64,000 bases of DNA from Hymenobacter translucens (lineage in GTDB: Bacteria > Bacteroidota > Bacteroidia > Cytophagales > Hymenobacteraceae), in assembly GCF_020685205.1 (NCBI RefSeq), contig NZ_JAJERB010000003.1, positions 124,001-188,000 on the forward strand. Reading direction: 5' to 3'. The notes beneath the pieces were generated by a model. It was given only the letters and a program-made list of their open reading frames with translations, did not search any database and was not told the DNA's origin. Position numbers and translations under genes: made by a program. Of this stretch, positions 16,686-24,351 are shown one piece after another (within the stretch, counting starts at the first letter, position 1; every line of letters starts with the position of its first letter).

Positions 16686-17042
16686 CTAACTTACTTCAAT
16701 CAATAGACCCTCATAATCCTTCAGCACTTCTTGGTATTCTTCTTCCGACAAGTATGTAACTCCACAAGAAGTATTCCCCTCGTCGTCAATAAATGCATCA
16801 GGTGAGTGAATCATGGCATCTCCACCAGCAGTTTCGAATAAAATAATAAATTCATCAGTAAGCACCCTCGCAACCAACTTGTTTATTAGTGGAAAATCCA
16901 CACTATCGTATTGGCCTAACTCTATTTGCTCTATTCTATCGACGCCACCCAATTTCAAAGAATAAAACTGTTTATTCGTCCGTAAAACTATCCAGCCGTC
17001 TTGTTTTGGTATTAGAACATCCTTAATATATTCTCCAACCAT
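16686..17042 (-). CDS. AT-rich orphan hypothetical protein
   Basis: A 118-residue acidic protein (MVGEYIKDVLIPKQDGWIV at the start, YLSEEEYQEVLKDYEG near the end), with alternating strands and helices and no signal peptide. No family is recognised. Its base composition is clearly more AT-rich than its neighbours, which suggests recent acquisition. The size and acidity are reminiscent of orphan immunity-type proteins, but there is no toxin gene beside it, so this is only speculation. A longer start at 17114 is possible but would cover the repeated motifs upstream. Confidence 0.6.
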   Translation of the reverse strand: MVGEYIKDVLIPKQDGWIVLRTNKQFYSLKLGGVDRIEQIELGQYDSVDFPLINKLVARVLTDEFIILFETAGGDAMIHSPDAFIDDEGNTSCGVTYLSEEEYQEVLKDYEGLLIEVS

Positions 17043-17091
17043 TATCTTCTCATATAAGTTGTGGTGTCTATGATTGTCACTAACATTCGCA

Positions 17092-17148
17092 TTTGCGCAG
17101 ATACCACTGCGCAAAGTAATTCTTTACGTACGGTTTTACTGCGTAAAG
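17092..17148. promoter_or_regulatory. Cluster of repeated operator-like motifs
   Basis: Perfect 9-bp inverted repeat TTTGCGCAG (17092-17100) and CTGCGCAAA (17107-17115), then CTTTACG (17122-17128) with CGTAAAG (17142-17148). CTGCGCAAAG and CTGCGTAAAG also form a direct repeat 32 bp apart. The cluster lies 50-106 bp upstream of the orphan gene's start. Confidence 0.45.
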
Positions 17149-17268
17149 CCAGCCAAATTAGCGGATTTATGCGGTATTCTGGCTGCTACTTCCATTTCCA
17201 TCAATGCTACTTTTCACGTCTGCTCGTGGGCTAGCGTCTTCGGCAAAACCCATACTCACCAAGGAATA

Positions 17269-18504
17269 TCACGGATACAGCAGGTACTTCTTCCGCATCA
17301 CCTTATAGGCCGCCAGCTTCGGCTCCCAGGACTTCCGGATTTCGGCGGCTGACCTGCCGGCCACAATCTGCTCCCGAAAGTCGGAAGTGCCGGCCAGGCC
17401 GTCGATGTTGCCGATTTCCCGGCTTTGGGTCCGGTCAAAGAAGCGGGCCTTGTCGGGGTAGGCGTTGTAGAGCTCGATCATCCACTCGATGTTGATTTGC
17501 TTGCTTTTCCGCAGCTTAGCCACGTCGTACTGCCGCAGATCGAGGCCGTAGCAGACCTGGTTCATGTACAGGGGCGTCTCGCTCATGCCAGGCAGGCTGA
17601 CGGGCGTGTAGGAGAAGGCGTACTTGTCTTTGAGCAAGGGGCTGCCCAGGATAGTAAACGGAAACTGCGTGCCCCGGCCGTGGTTGAGCGCCGTGCCCTC
17701 GAACAGGCAGGTCGAGGGGTAGAGCATAATGCTTTGCTGGGTGTTCAGGTTGGGCGAAGGCTTCACCGGCAGCGTGTAGGGCAGCTCGTGGCGGTAGTTC
17801 TGCACCGGAATGATCCTGAGCTTGCACTGCCGGCCATCCGGCAGCCACTTCTCGCCGTTCACCATCCGGGCAAACTCCGCGATGGTCAGGCCGTGGGCCA
17901 CGGGAATGGGAAACTGACCGATGCCGGACCGAAACTTCATATCCAGCACGGGGCCGTCGACGAGGTAGCCGTTGGGGTTCGGCCGGTCCAGAATCATCAG
18001 CTCCTTGTTGTTTTCGGCGCAGGCGTCCATCACCTCCCGCAGTACATTGATATAGGTGTAGAACCGGCAGCCCACGTCCTGAATGTCGAACACGAACACG
18101 TCGACGTCGGCCAGGTCCTCGGCGCTGGGCTTGCGCTTCCGGCCGTACAGGGAAATGATGGGAATGCCGGTAGCCGGGTCTTTCTCGTCCACCACATGGG
18201 CCCCGTTGCTGGCGTTGCCCCGGAAGCCATGCTCCGGCCCGAACACCTTGACGATATTGACGCCGCTGGCTTTCAGGCTGTCCACCAAATGCTTTTTGCC
18301 GATGATAGTCGTCGGGTTGGCCAGCACGGCCACCCGCTTGCCGCGTAGGTAGCTGAGGTAGGCTTTGGTCTGGTCGGCCCCGGTGACAATTTCCTTGTCC
18401 TTCGTAGCTGGTTTCGCTGTTTCGGGAGCGGCTGGTGGAGCGTTGGTATTGGCGGTTAGGGCGCCGGAGATTAGCAGGAGCAGTGCGGCGGAGAGTGTTT
18501 TCAT
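17269..18504 (-). CDS. DUF1343 protein, NamZ-type exo-beta-N-acetylmuramidase
   Basis: A 411-residue exported protein. A signal peptide (about residues 1-20, MKTLSAALLLLISGAL) is followed by a Pro/Ala/Thr linker and the DUF1343 domain: KRVAVLANPTTIIGKKHLVD, VFGPEHGFRGNASNG, VDVFVFDIQDVGCRFYTYI, MILDRPNPNGYLVDGP and NHGRGTQFPF. The Bacillus subtilis family member NamZ (YbbC) removes terminal MurNAc from peptidoglycan fragments, so wall recycling or scavenging in the periplasm is the likely role. The ATG at 18504 is chosen because upstream in-frame sequence reads through a palindromic repeat. Confidence 0.9.
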   Translation of the reverse strand: MKTLSAALLLLISGALTANTNAPPAAPETAKPATKDKEIVTGADQTKAYLSYLRGKRVAVLANPTTIIGKKHLVDSLKASGVNIVKVFGPEHGFRGNASNGAHVVDEKDPATGIPIISLYGRKRKPSAEDLADVDVFVFDIQDVGCRFYTYINVLREVMDACAENNKELMILDRPNPNGYLVDGPVLDMKFRSGIGQFPIPVAHGLTIAEFARMVNGEKWLPDGRQCKLRIIPVQNYRHELPYTLPVKPSPNLNTQQSIMLYPSTCLFEGTALNHGRGTQFPFTILGSPLLKDKYAFSYTPVSLPGMSETPLYMNQVCYGLDLRQYDVAKLRKSKQINIEWMIELYNAYPDKARFFDRTQSREIGNIDGLAGTSDFREQIVAGRSAAEIRKSWEPKLAAYKVMRKKYLLYP

Positions 18505-18580
18505 AAGGAGTGAGGGGCAAAAATGGTAGTGGGTGACACGAAATGATAAATGCCAGTTGTTAAGAGCAAGTTGGGGCAGT

Positions 18581-18684
18581 GTCATGCTGAGCGAAGCAAA
18601 GCGGAGTCGAAGCATCTCTACCGCTTCCGTTGGATGAGTAACCACAACGAAGCGGTAGAGATGCTTCGGCAGGCTCAGCATGAC
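18581..18684. repeat. REP-like palindromic element, copy B (104 bp)
   Basis: Outer ends GTCATGCTGAGC (18581-18592) and GCTCAGCATGAC (18673-18684) are perfect inverted repeats. An inner perfect 19-bp pair (18608-18626 and 18650-18668) is centred on GCATCTCTACCGC. The element sits between two minus-strand genes and could fold as a cruciform or a long RNA hairpin. Confidence 0.85.
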
Positions 18685-18718
18685 GAGATAGAATATCTTG
18701 GAGAACCTCAAACAGGTT

Positions 18719-19288
18719 CTAAAACTTCAGTTTATCACGGTCACAGTAGTAGCTGGCCGGTTGAACGATACAGCTTCCCTGATATTTCCCTTTATATATC
18801 GGACTATAGGTTGTGGCTCCCGACTTGCTGACGCGAGTAGTTACAACCGGCGCATCACCATACCAGATTTCATAAACGTGATTAGAACGCTTGCATTTAG
18901 GGCAAACTACTCTTGTTAGAACATTTCGTTTAATAACGCCAGGAATGTAAAATGTCATTTCAAATGAGCTGCTTTCGGATTTTTCAATTGATGCAATCAG
19001 CAGCGTATCAATACCAAGACCAGTAGCAAAAAAGTCCAGGTGCTTACCCTTGACAGATGGCAGGATTAACTCGAAGTCACCTTTACTGTCAGTAGTATTC
19101 TTTGCCAAAACCTCATTGTCGTCTTTAACAAGAATATTCACCCCTTCAATGTACCATGATGGGTCAGAAGGATTTTTTCTAAGATGTCCTGATATAATGT
19201 ATGCACTTGTATTTTGTCTGAATCCAGAAAGAAGCAGTGGGGAAGCTAGTAAAATCAGGATCAGGTAACCATTCCTAAAGCGACGCAT
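18719..19288 (-). CDS. Hypothetical exported protein with carboxypeptidase-regulatory-like domain
   Basis: A 189-residue protein with an N-terminal hydrophobic segment (YLILILLASPLLLSG). Next comes a beta-rich stretch, SGHLRKNPSDPSWYIEGVNI to NTTDSKGDFELILP, which has the pattern of a carboxypeptidase D regulatory-like domain. The C-terminal part holds CPKCKRSNHVY and a later Cys pair (GSCIVQ, YYCDRD), possibly a zinc knuckle or disulfides. Function is unknown. The gene is AT-richer than its surroundings and ends 35 bp from the palindromic repeat. Start chosen at MRRFRNGYLI. Confidence 0.6.
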   Translation of the reverse strand: MRRFRNGYLILILLASPLLLSGFRQNTSAYIISGHLRKNPSDPSWYIEGVNILVKDDNEVLAKNTTDSKGDFELILPSVKGKHLDFFATGLGIDTLLIASIEKSESSSFEMTFYIPGVIKRNVLTRVVCPKCKRSNHVYEIWYGDAPVVTTRVSKSGATTYSPIYKGKYQGSCIVQPASYYCDRDKLKF

Positions 19289-19420
19289 ACCATTCGAGTT
19301 TGTGCGGTTCTGAGCGCGGGAATACTGCCCGTAACCGCTACAGGCTATCGTAAAGCTACCCGAATCCACCAGCTTTCCGCCGTATCCTGGTTACTTTTAC
19401 GGGCTGCTTCTCCCCTGCCC

Positions 19421-22400
19421 ATGCCCGCTACGTTCCGCGTCTACTCCTCGTCCGCCGGCTCCGGCAAAACCTACCAGCTGACCAAGGAATACCTAAAACT
19501 GGCCCTGGGCTCCGACGACCCGGCCTACTTCAAGAGCATCCTCGCCATCACCTTCACCAACGACGCGGCGGGCGAGATGAAGGAGCGCATCATCGGCGCC
19601 CTCCGGCGGTTTGCCTACGAAACCGAATCTGACGACCAGCTGCTGCGCGAAATTGCCGAAGAGCTGGCCGCCGACGGCCTGCTGCCCCGCAGCGCCGAAA
19701 CACCCGAAGACCAGCGCCGGGAGCTGCGGCAGCGGGCAGCAGCCACCTTCCGGCTGGTGCTCTACCACTACGCCGACTTCGCCGTCAGCACCATCGACTC
19801 GTTCGTGCAGCGCATCGTGCAGGCCTTTACCCGGGAGCTGGGCTTGCCCGCCACGTTCGAAGTAGAGCTCGACGGCGACGCGGTGCTGCAAAGCGCCGTA
19901 GCCCTGCTGCTCGACCGCGTCAACCGCGACCCCAACGCCGCATTGCTGTCCCGCTCCCTGGCCGATTACACGCTCAGCAAGGCCGACGAAGGCCGGAGCT
20001 GGAACAACCTGCCCGAGGAGCTGGTCGAGTTCGGGCGCTTTCTGCTCTCCGAGCCGGTGCACGAAGCCGTGGCCCAGTTGCAGCAGATGTCCTTGCAGGA
20101 CTACCGCCGCCTCCACGAAACGCTCAAGCAGCGCAAGCTGGAGATTGAGGCCACTTTCCGGGACGTGAGTACCAAGGCGCTGGCGGCCCTGGACGCGGCG
20201 GCCGTAACCGACGCCGACCTATATCAGGGCAAAAGCGGCATCCTGGGCTACGTCACGAAATGGGAAGAGCGGCTAAGCACCGATAAGGAAGCCAACAGCT
20301 ACGTGCGGGCCACCATCGAGCAGGACAAGTGGTACAGCGGCAAGGTGAAAACCGCCGCCGACAAGGCGCGCGTCGACGCCGTGAAGCCCGCGCTGACCGA
20401 GGCCTACACCGAGCTGGAAGCCCTGCGCGCCACCCTGCTGCCCGACTACGTGCTGGTGAACGGCATGCTGCCCTACCTCTTTCACGTGTCCTTGCTGAGC
20501 GAGCTGAGTAAGGCCGTGGACCAGCTGAGCCGGGACCGGGGCATCGTGCTCATTGCCGAGTTCAACCGGCGCATTGCGGGCATCGTGCTGCGCGAGCCGG
20601 TGCCGTTTATCTACGAGCGGATGGGCGAGCGGTACCTGCACCTGCTCATCGACGAGTTTCAGGACACCTCGGTGCTGCAGTGGAACAACCTGCTGCCCCT
20701 GGTCGAAAACGCCGTTTCGACCGGCAACCTGAGCCTCGCGGTGGGCGACGCCAAGCAGGCCATCTACCGCTGGCGCGGGGGCGAGATGGAGCAGATCCTG
20801 CGCCTGCACCAGAACCAGACCCAGTACCTCTACGGCCGCATCCAGGACGAGGAGCTGCGCGAGTTGCTCGAAGGCCGCTACTTCACCCTCGACCAGGCCC
20901 TGGAGTCGGAAAACCTGAACCAGAACTACCGCTCGGCCCCGGAAATCATCGGCTTCAACAACGACTTTTTCGGGCATGTTAGTCAGACCCACGCCCAGCT
21001 GCCGCTGGTGCAGGGCATCTACGACGAGCATTTCCGCCAGGAAGCCCCCGCCAGCGCGCTGGGTTCGGGCAATGCCGGCCACGTCGAGCTGCTGTTTACC
21101 GAAGACGGCGCCCCGGCCCGCATTTTCGACTTCGCCTCCGGCACCTACACTGGTACGCCCATCCCCGACCTGGCGCCCGACCACGTGCTCGACTACCAGG
21201 AAAGCACCCTGCACCTGACTTTGCAGCTGGTGGAGCAGGCTCTGGCCGACGGCTTCCGCCTCCAGGACCTAGCCGTGCTCTGCCGCCGCCGCGACAGCAG
21301 CCGGCGGGTCGCTAAGTTTTTGAAAGAGCGGGGCTACGCCATCATTTCCGCTGATTCCCTGTCCCTGGAGTTTGCCGACGTGGTGAACCTGCTGGTGGCC
21401 TTGTTCCGGGTGCTCAACCGGCCCGCCGACACCCTGGGCCGGGCCGAGGCCCTGCTGCTCGTGGACAAGGTGGTGCTCGGCGCGTCGCCGACCCCGGCCC
21501 GGGCCCGCCACATTGCCGCGCTGGCCAATCAGGAAAAGTCTTTGCCCTTCTTCGACGAGCTGCGCGCCCTGGGCTACGACGTGCAGGAGCGCGAAACCGG
21601 CAACCTGGGCCTCTACGAGCTGACCGAGCGGCTGGTGGGCACCTTCGGGCTGCTGGGCCGCAACGAGGAAAGCGAGTACCTGTTCCGCTTCCTGGATTTG
21701 ACGCTCGAGTTCAGTTTGCGCAACGGCAACAACCTCAATAACTTCTTGGCTTACTGGGAGCAGAAGAAAAGCAAGCTCAGCATCAACGCCCCCGCCGGCC
21801 GCGACGCCATCACCATCACCACCGTGCACAAAGCCAAGGGCCTGGCCTACGGCGTCGTCATCGTGCCCTTTGCCGACTGGAGCCTGACGCCCTTCCGCGA
21901 CACCCTGCTCTGGGGCCGGCTACCGGAAGATGCCAAGCCCGTGCCCGGCATGCCGCCCGTTGCGGTAGTCAGTCAGACCAAGGCACTCACCCGCACCGCC
22001 CTGGCCGGACAATACACCGAGGAGCTGGAAAAGACGTTTCTCGAAGGCCTGAACATGCTGTACGTGGCCTTTACCCGGCCCCGGCACCGCTTGTACGTCA
22101 TCAGCCGCCAGCCCAAAAAGCTGGCTGCCAGCTCGTCGCGCGGCAGTGAGGTCGAAACTGACGCCGGTGATCAGGCCCGCACCGTGGCCGAGCTGCTGCA
22201 CCGCTACCTCGTGGGTCAGAGCCAGTGGGAAGACGAGCGCACGGGCTACATTCTGGCCGATGCCGCCCGCCACGTTCCTCAGCTGAAAACCCACCACGCG
22301 GCTACCGAAACCCTGCACCTGACCAACCTCGGCACCACGCCCTGGGAAGAGCGGCTGCGGCTGCGGCGCCACGCCAACACCGTGTTCGACTTCGACGACC

Positions 22401-22852
22401 AGCAGGTGCAGCAGGAATGGAACCGCAAGCTCCACTACGCCCTGCGCCGCACCGTGCTGGCTGCCGACGTGGAGCGGGTGGCAGCCCAGCTGGTGGCCGA
22501 AGGACTGGTCAGCGGGCGGGAGAAACCTACGCTGCTGACGCTGCTGCGGCGCACGGTGCAGAACCCGCAGCTGGCCCACTACTTCAGCGCCGAGGTGTCG
22601 GTGGAAACCGAGCGGGAAATCCTGGTCGGCGGTGCCCCCCGCCAGGACTACAAGCCCGACCGCATCATCTTCGAGCCCAACTTTGGCCCAACCCCGGGCC
22701 GCGTCACCCTGCTCGACTTCAAGGTGCCCCCGCCCCGCCCCCAGCACCGCCACGTGCTGCAGCGGTACGCCACCCTCTTCCGGCAGCTGGGCTACACCGA
22801 CGTGCAGTGCGTGCTGTACTACTTCGACTCGGAAGAGGTGATTGTGTTTTAG
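19421..22852 (+). CDS. AddA-like UvrD/RecB-family helicase-nuclease
   Basis: A 1143-residue SF1A helicase. The Walker A site SSAGSGKT lies at residues 10-17. Asp411-Glu412 in LIDEFQDTSVLQW are motif II, and later motifs include QAIYRWRGGE, LNQNYRSAPEI, TTVHKAKGLAYGVVI and MLYVAFTRPRHRLYV. The extreme C-terminus (PDRIIFE, then LLDFK with Asp1099 and Lys1101, then LQRYATLF) keeps the core of a RecB/AddA-type nuclease. With the AddB-like gene 1.5 kb downstream it should form the double-strand-break end-resection complex. It begins within ten residues of Walker A, as usual for AddA. Confidence 0.88.
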   Translation: MPATFRVYSSSAGSGKTYQLTKEYLKLALGSDDPAYFKSILAITFTNDAAGEMKERIIGALRRFAYETESDDQLLREIAEELAADGLLPRSAETPEDQRRELRQRAAATFRLVLYHYADFAVSTIDSFVQRIVQAFTRELGLPATFEVELDGDAVLQSAVALLLDRVNRDPNAALLSRSLADYTLSKADEGRSWNNLPEELVEFGRFLLSEPVHEAVAQLQQMSLQDYRRLHETLKQRKLEIEATFRDVSTKALAALDAAAVTDADLYQGKSGILGYVTKWEERLSTDKEANSYVRATIEQDKWYSGKVKTAADKARVDAVKPALTEAYTELEALRATLLPDYVLVNGMLPYLFHVSLLSELSKAVDQLSRDRGIVLIAEFNRRIAGIVLREPVPFIYERMGERYLHLLIDEFQDTSVLQWNNLLPLVENAVSTGNLSLAVGDAKQAIYRWRGGEMEQILRLHQNQTQYLYGRIQDEELRELLEGRYFTLDQALESENLNQNYRSAPEIIGFNNDFFGHVSQTHAQLPLVQGIYDEHFRQEAPASALGSGNAGHVELLFTEDGAPARIFDFASGTYTGTPIPDLAPDHVLDYQESTLHLTLQLVEQALADGFRLQDLAVLCRRRDSSRRVAKFLKERGYAIISADSLSLEFADVVNLLVALFRVLNRPADTLGRAEALLLVDKVVLGASPTPARARHIAALANQEKSLPFFDELRALGYDVQERETGNLGLYELTERLVGTFGLLGRNEESEYLFRFLDLTLEFSLRNGNNLNNFLAYWEQKKSKLSINAPAGRDAITITTVHKAKGLAYGVVIVPFADWSLTPFRDTLLWGRLPEDAKPVPGMPPVAVVSQTKALTRTALAGQYTEELEKTFLEGLNMLYVAFTRPRHRLYVISRQPKKLAASSSRGSEVETDAGDQARTVAELLHRYLVGQSQWEDERTGYILADAARHVPQLKTHHAATETLHLTNLGTTPWEERLRLRRHANTVFDFDDQQVQQEWNRKLHYALRRTVLAADVERVAAQLVAEGLVSGREKPTLLTLLRRTVQNPQLAHYFSAEVSVETEREILVGGAPRQDYKPDRIIFEPNFGPTPGRVTLLDFKVPPPRPQHRHVLQRYATLFRQLGYTDVQCVLYYFDSEEVIVF

Positions 22853-23190
22853 CCGATAGTTGCTAGTTGTCAGTCGGTACGATACCTGCGGAACGATGTA
22901 CATGGTCCGGGCCTTTGCCCACGCCCCCAGCTCACTTAAGCGCAGCGACTTTACGCTATGCCTAACTCGGCGGGCAGCACGCAACCCTGCTCCCAGTAAA
23001 TCACGGCTTCTGCCACTTCTGCATTTTTCCCGTCGCTATGTACAAAGGCCGGCAGCAGAACCATCCCCCGGCAGCCTGTTTCCTGAACATAGAACGGCAG
23101 CATTAAGGCCGTCTGGCTTAGCCTAGGAGCTAACCTGCTCAGTGCCGGAACGTCCTTCCACCACCGGTGGAAGGACGTTTTGCTGCCCAT
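22853..23190. other. Intergenic region with only a doubtful 50-codon frame
   Basis: Contains one perfect palindromic terminator at the right end. On the minus strand 22951-23103 encodes a 50-residue peptide (starting MLPFYVQETGCRG) with protein-like composition. It has no recognised family and no promoter, and could be a remnant or noise. Confidence 0.4.
23149..23179. terminator. Terminator between convergent genes
   Basis: Perfect 14-bp stem (AACGTCCTTCCACC at 23149-23162 and its complement at 23166-23179) with a 3-nt loop, followed by T residues. It lies 11 bp beyond the esterase stop codon. Confidence 0.75.
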
Positions 23191-24114
23191 TTACCGGGTT
23201 AGCCAGCCGTTGGCATCCAGCCAGTTCTGCAGGCGCTGAGTCCAGTCATCTTTCGTGGTTTTGTTGTTGAGCCCAAAGCCGTGGCCGCCTTTCGGGTAGA
23301 TGTGCATTTCGGCCGGCACACCGTGGCGGAGGCAGGCCTGGTAGAAGACCAGGCTGTTCTGCACCTTCACGCTCTTATCGTCGCCGGCGTGCACCAGAAA
23401 CGTCGGGGGCGTGCGGGAGGTCACCTGCCGGTCGCTGGAGTACTGCCGGATCAGCTCGGCAGTAGGCGCGGCGCCGAGCAGGCTGGTGCGGGAACCACCA
23501 TGCATCAGACTGTCTGACAGGTTGATAACGGGATACAGCAGCACCAGGAAGTCGGGCCGCACCGACGTAGAGGAGCTGGCAGCGCCGGCAGGCTGGGCAA
23601 ACTGCGTCCCGGCCGTTGAGGCCAGGTGGCCGCCGGCCGAAAAACCCATCAAACCCACCCGGGCGGGGTTCACGCCAAATTCCCGGGCCCGCTCCCGCAC
23701 CAGCCGCACGGCCTGCTGGGCGTCGAGCAGCGGCGCCAGGGTTTTCTCGGGCTGGGACTTCTCATTGGGCAAGCGGTACTTGAGTACGAAAGCGGTAATG
23801 CCCATCTCATTGAGGCGCCTGGCAACATTGTAGCCCTCGTGGTCGATGGACAGGCGGGTGTAGCCGCCCCCGGGGCAGATGATGACGGCTGTGCCGTTTG
23901 CCTGGTCGGCGGCGGGCCGGAATATGGTCAGTGTAGGCTGGATGACGTTGGAAATCCGAACCCCGCCGTTGTCCAGCGTCACCGACGTCTCCTGCACCGA
24001 GCTGGGTTTGGAGTTGGGCACCGTGCCCGTGTACAGCGGAATTGTAGCGTTGCTTTGAGCCAGCATCGGCAGGCATATGAGCAGGAGGAGAAAAGTCAGC
24101 AGAATACGGTTCAT
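23191..24114 (-). CDS. Secreted alpha/beta hydrolase (acetylxylan-esterase-like)
   Basis: A 307-residue hydrolase with a signal peptide (MNRILLTFLLLLICLPMLAQ). The oxyanion motif CPGGGY, the nucleophile elbow GFSAGG, the acid in VHAGDD and the histidine in KGGHGFG define the esterase/lipase alpha/beta fold of the acetylxylan esterase (BD-FAE-like) group. Expected activity is deacetylation of polysaccharides or a similar carboxylester cleavage outside the cytoplasm. The start was placed at the signal peptide; upstream in-frame sequence is not protein-like. It lies head-in between AddA-like and AddB-like genes without an evident functional link. Confidence 0.85.
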   Translation of the reverse strand: MNRILLTFLLLLICLPMLAQSNATIPLYTGTVPNSKPSSVQETSVTLDNGGVRISNVIQPTLTIFRPAADQANGTAVIICPGGGYTRLSIDHEGYNVARRLNEMGITAFVLKYRLPNEKSQPEKTLAPLLDAQQAVRLVRERAREFGVNPARVGLMGFSAGGHLASTAGTQFAQPAGAASSSTSVRPDFLVLLYPVINLSDSLMHGGSRTSLLGAAPTAELIRQYSSDRQVTSRTPPTFLVHAGDDKSVKVQNSLVFYQACLRHGVPAEMHIYPKGGHGFGLNNKTTKDDWTQRLQNWLDANGWLTR

Positions 24115-24351
24115 AGGCGGATAAGGCGGGCAATACCGGGCCGGCAGGTTATATGGCTGCGAGTCGTAGCTAAAGCTGCAAGGTAGCGCGATGCTCCGGC
24201 TTCGCGTTTCGTTAAATAATACGGGCGCAGTGCCGGCCACTATACGCGGGGCTGGTGCCTCGCGCTGAGTCAGACCAGGCCCCGGGCCGCAAAAAATCCG
24301 CAGCAAACCCTACCGCAGCGTATCTTTCGGTACGGTTCGTTTTTCCTGCCC

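Noticed and set aside
22951..23103. 50-residue minus-strand frame with protein-like composition
   Set aside because: Too short, no family, no promoter; its longer form overlaps a terminator palindrome. Kept only as a remark on the intergenic region.
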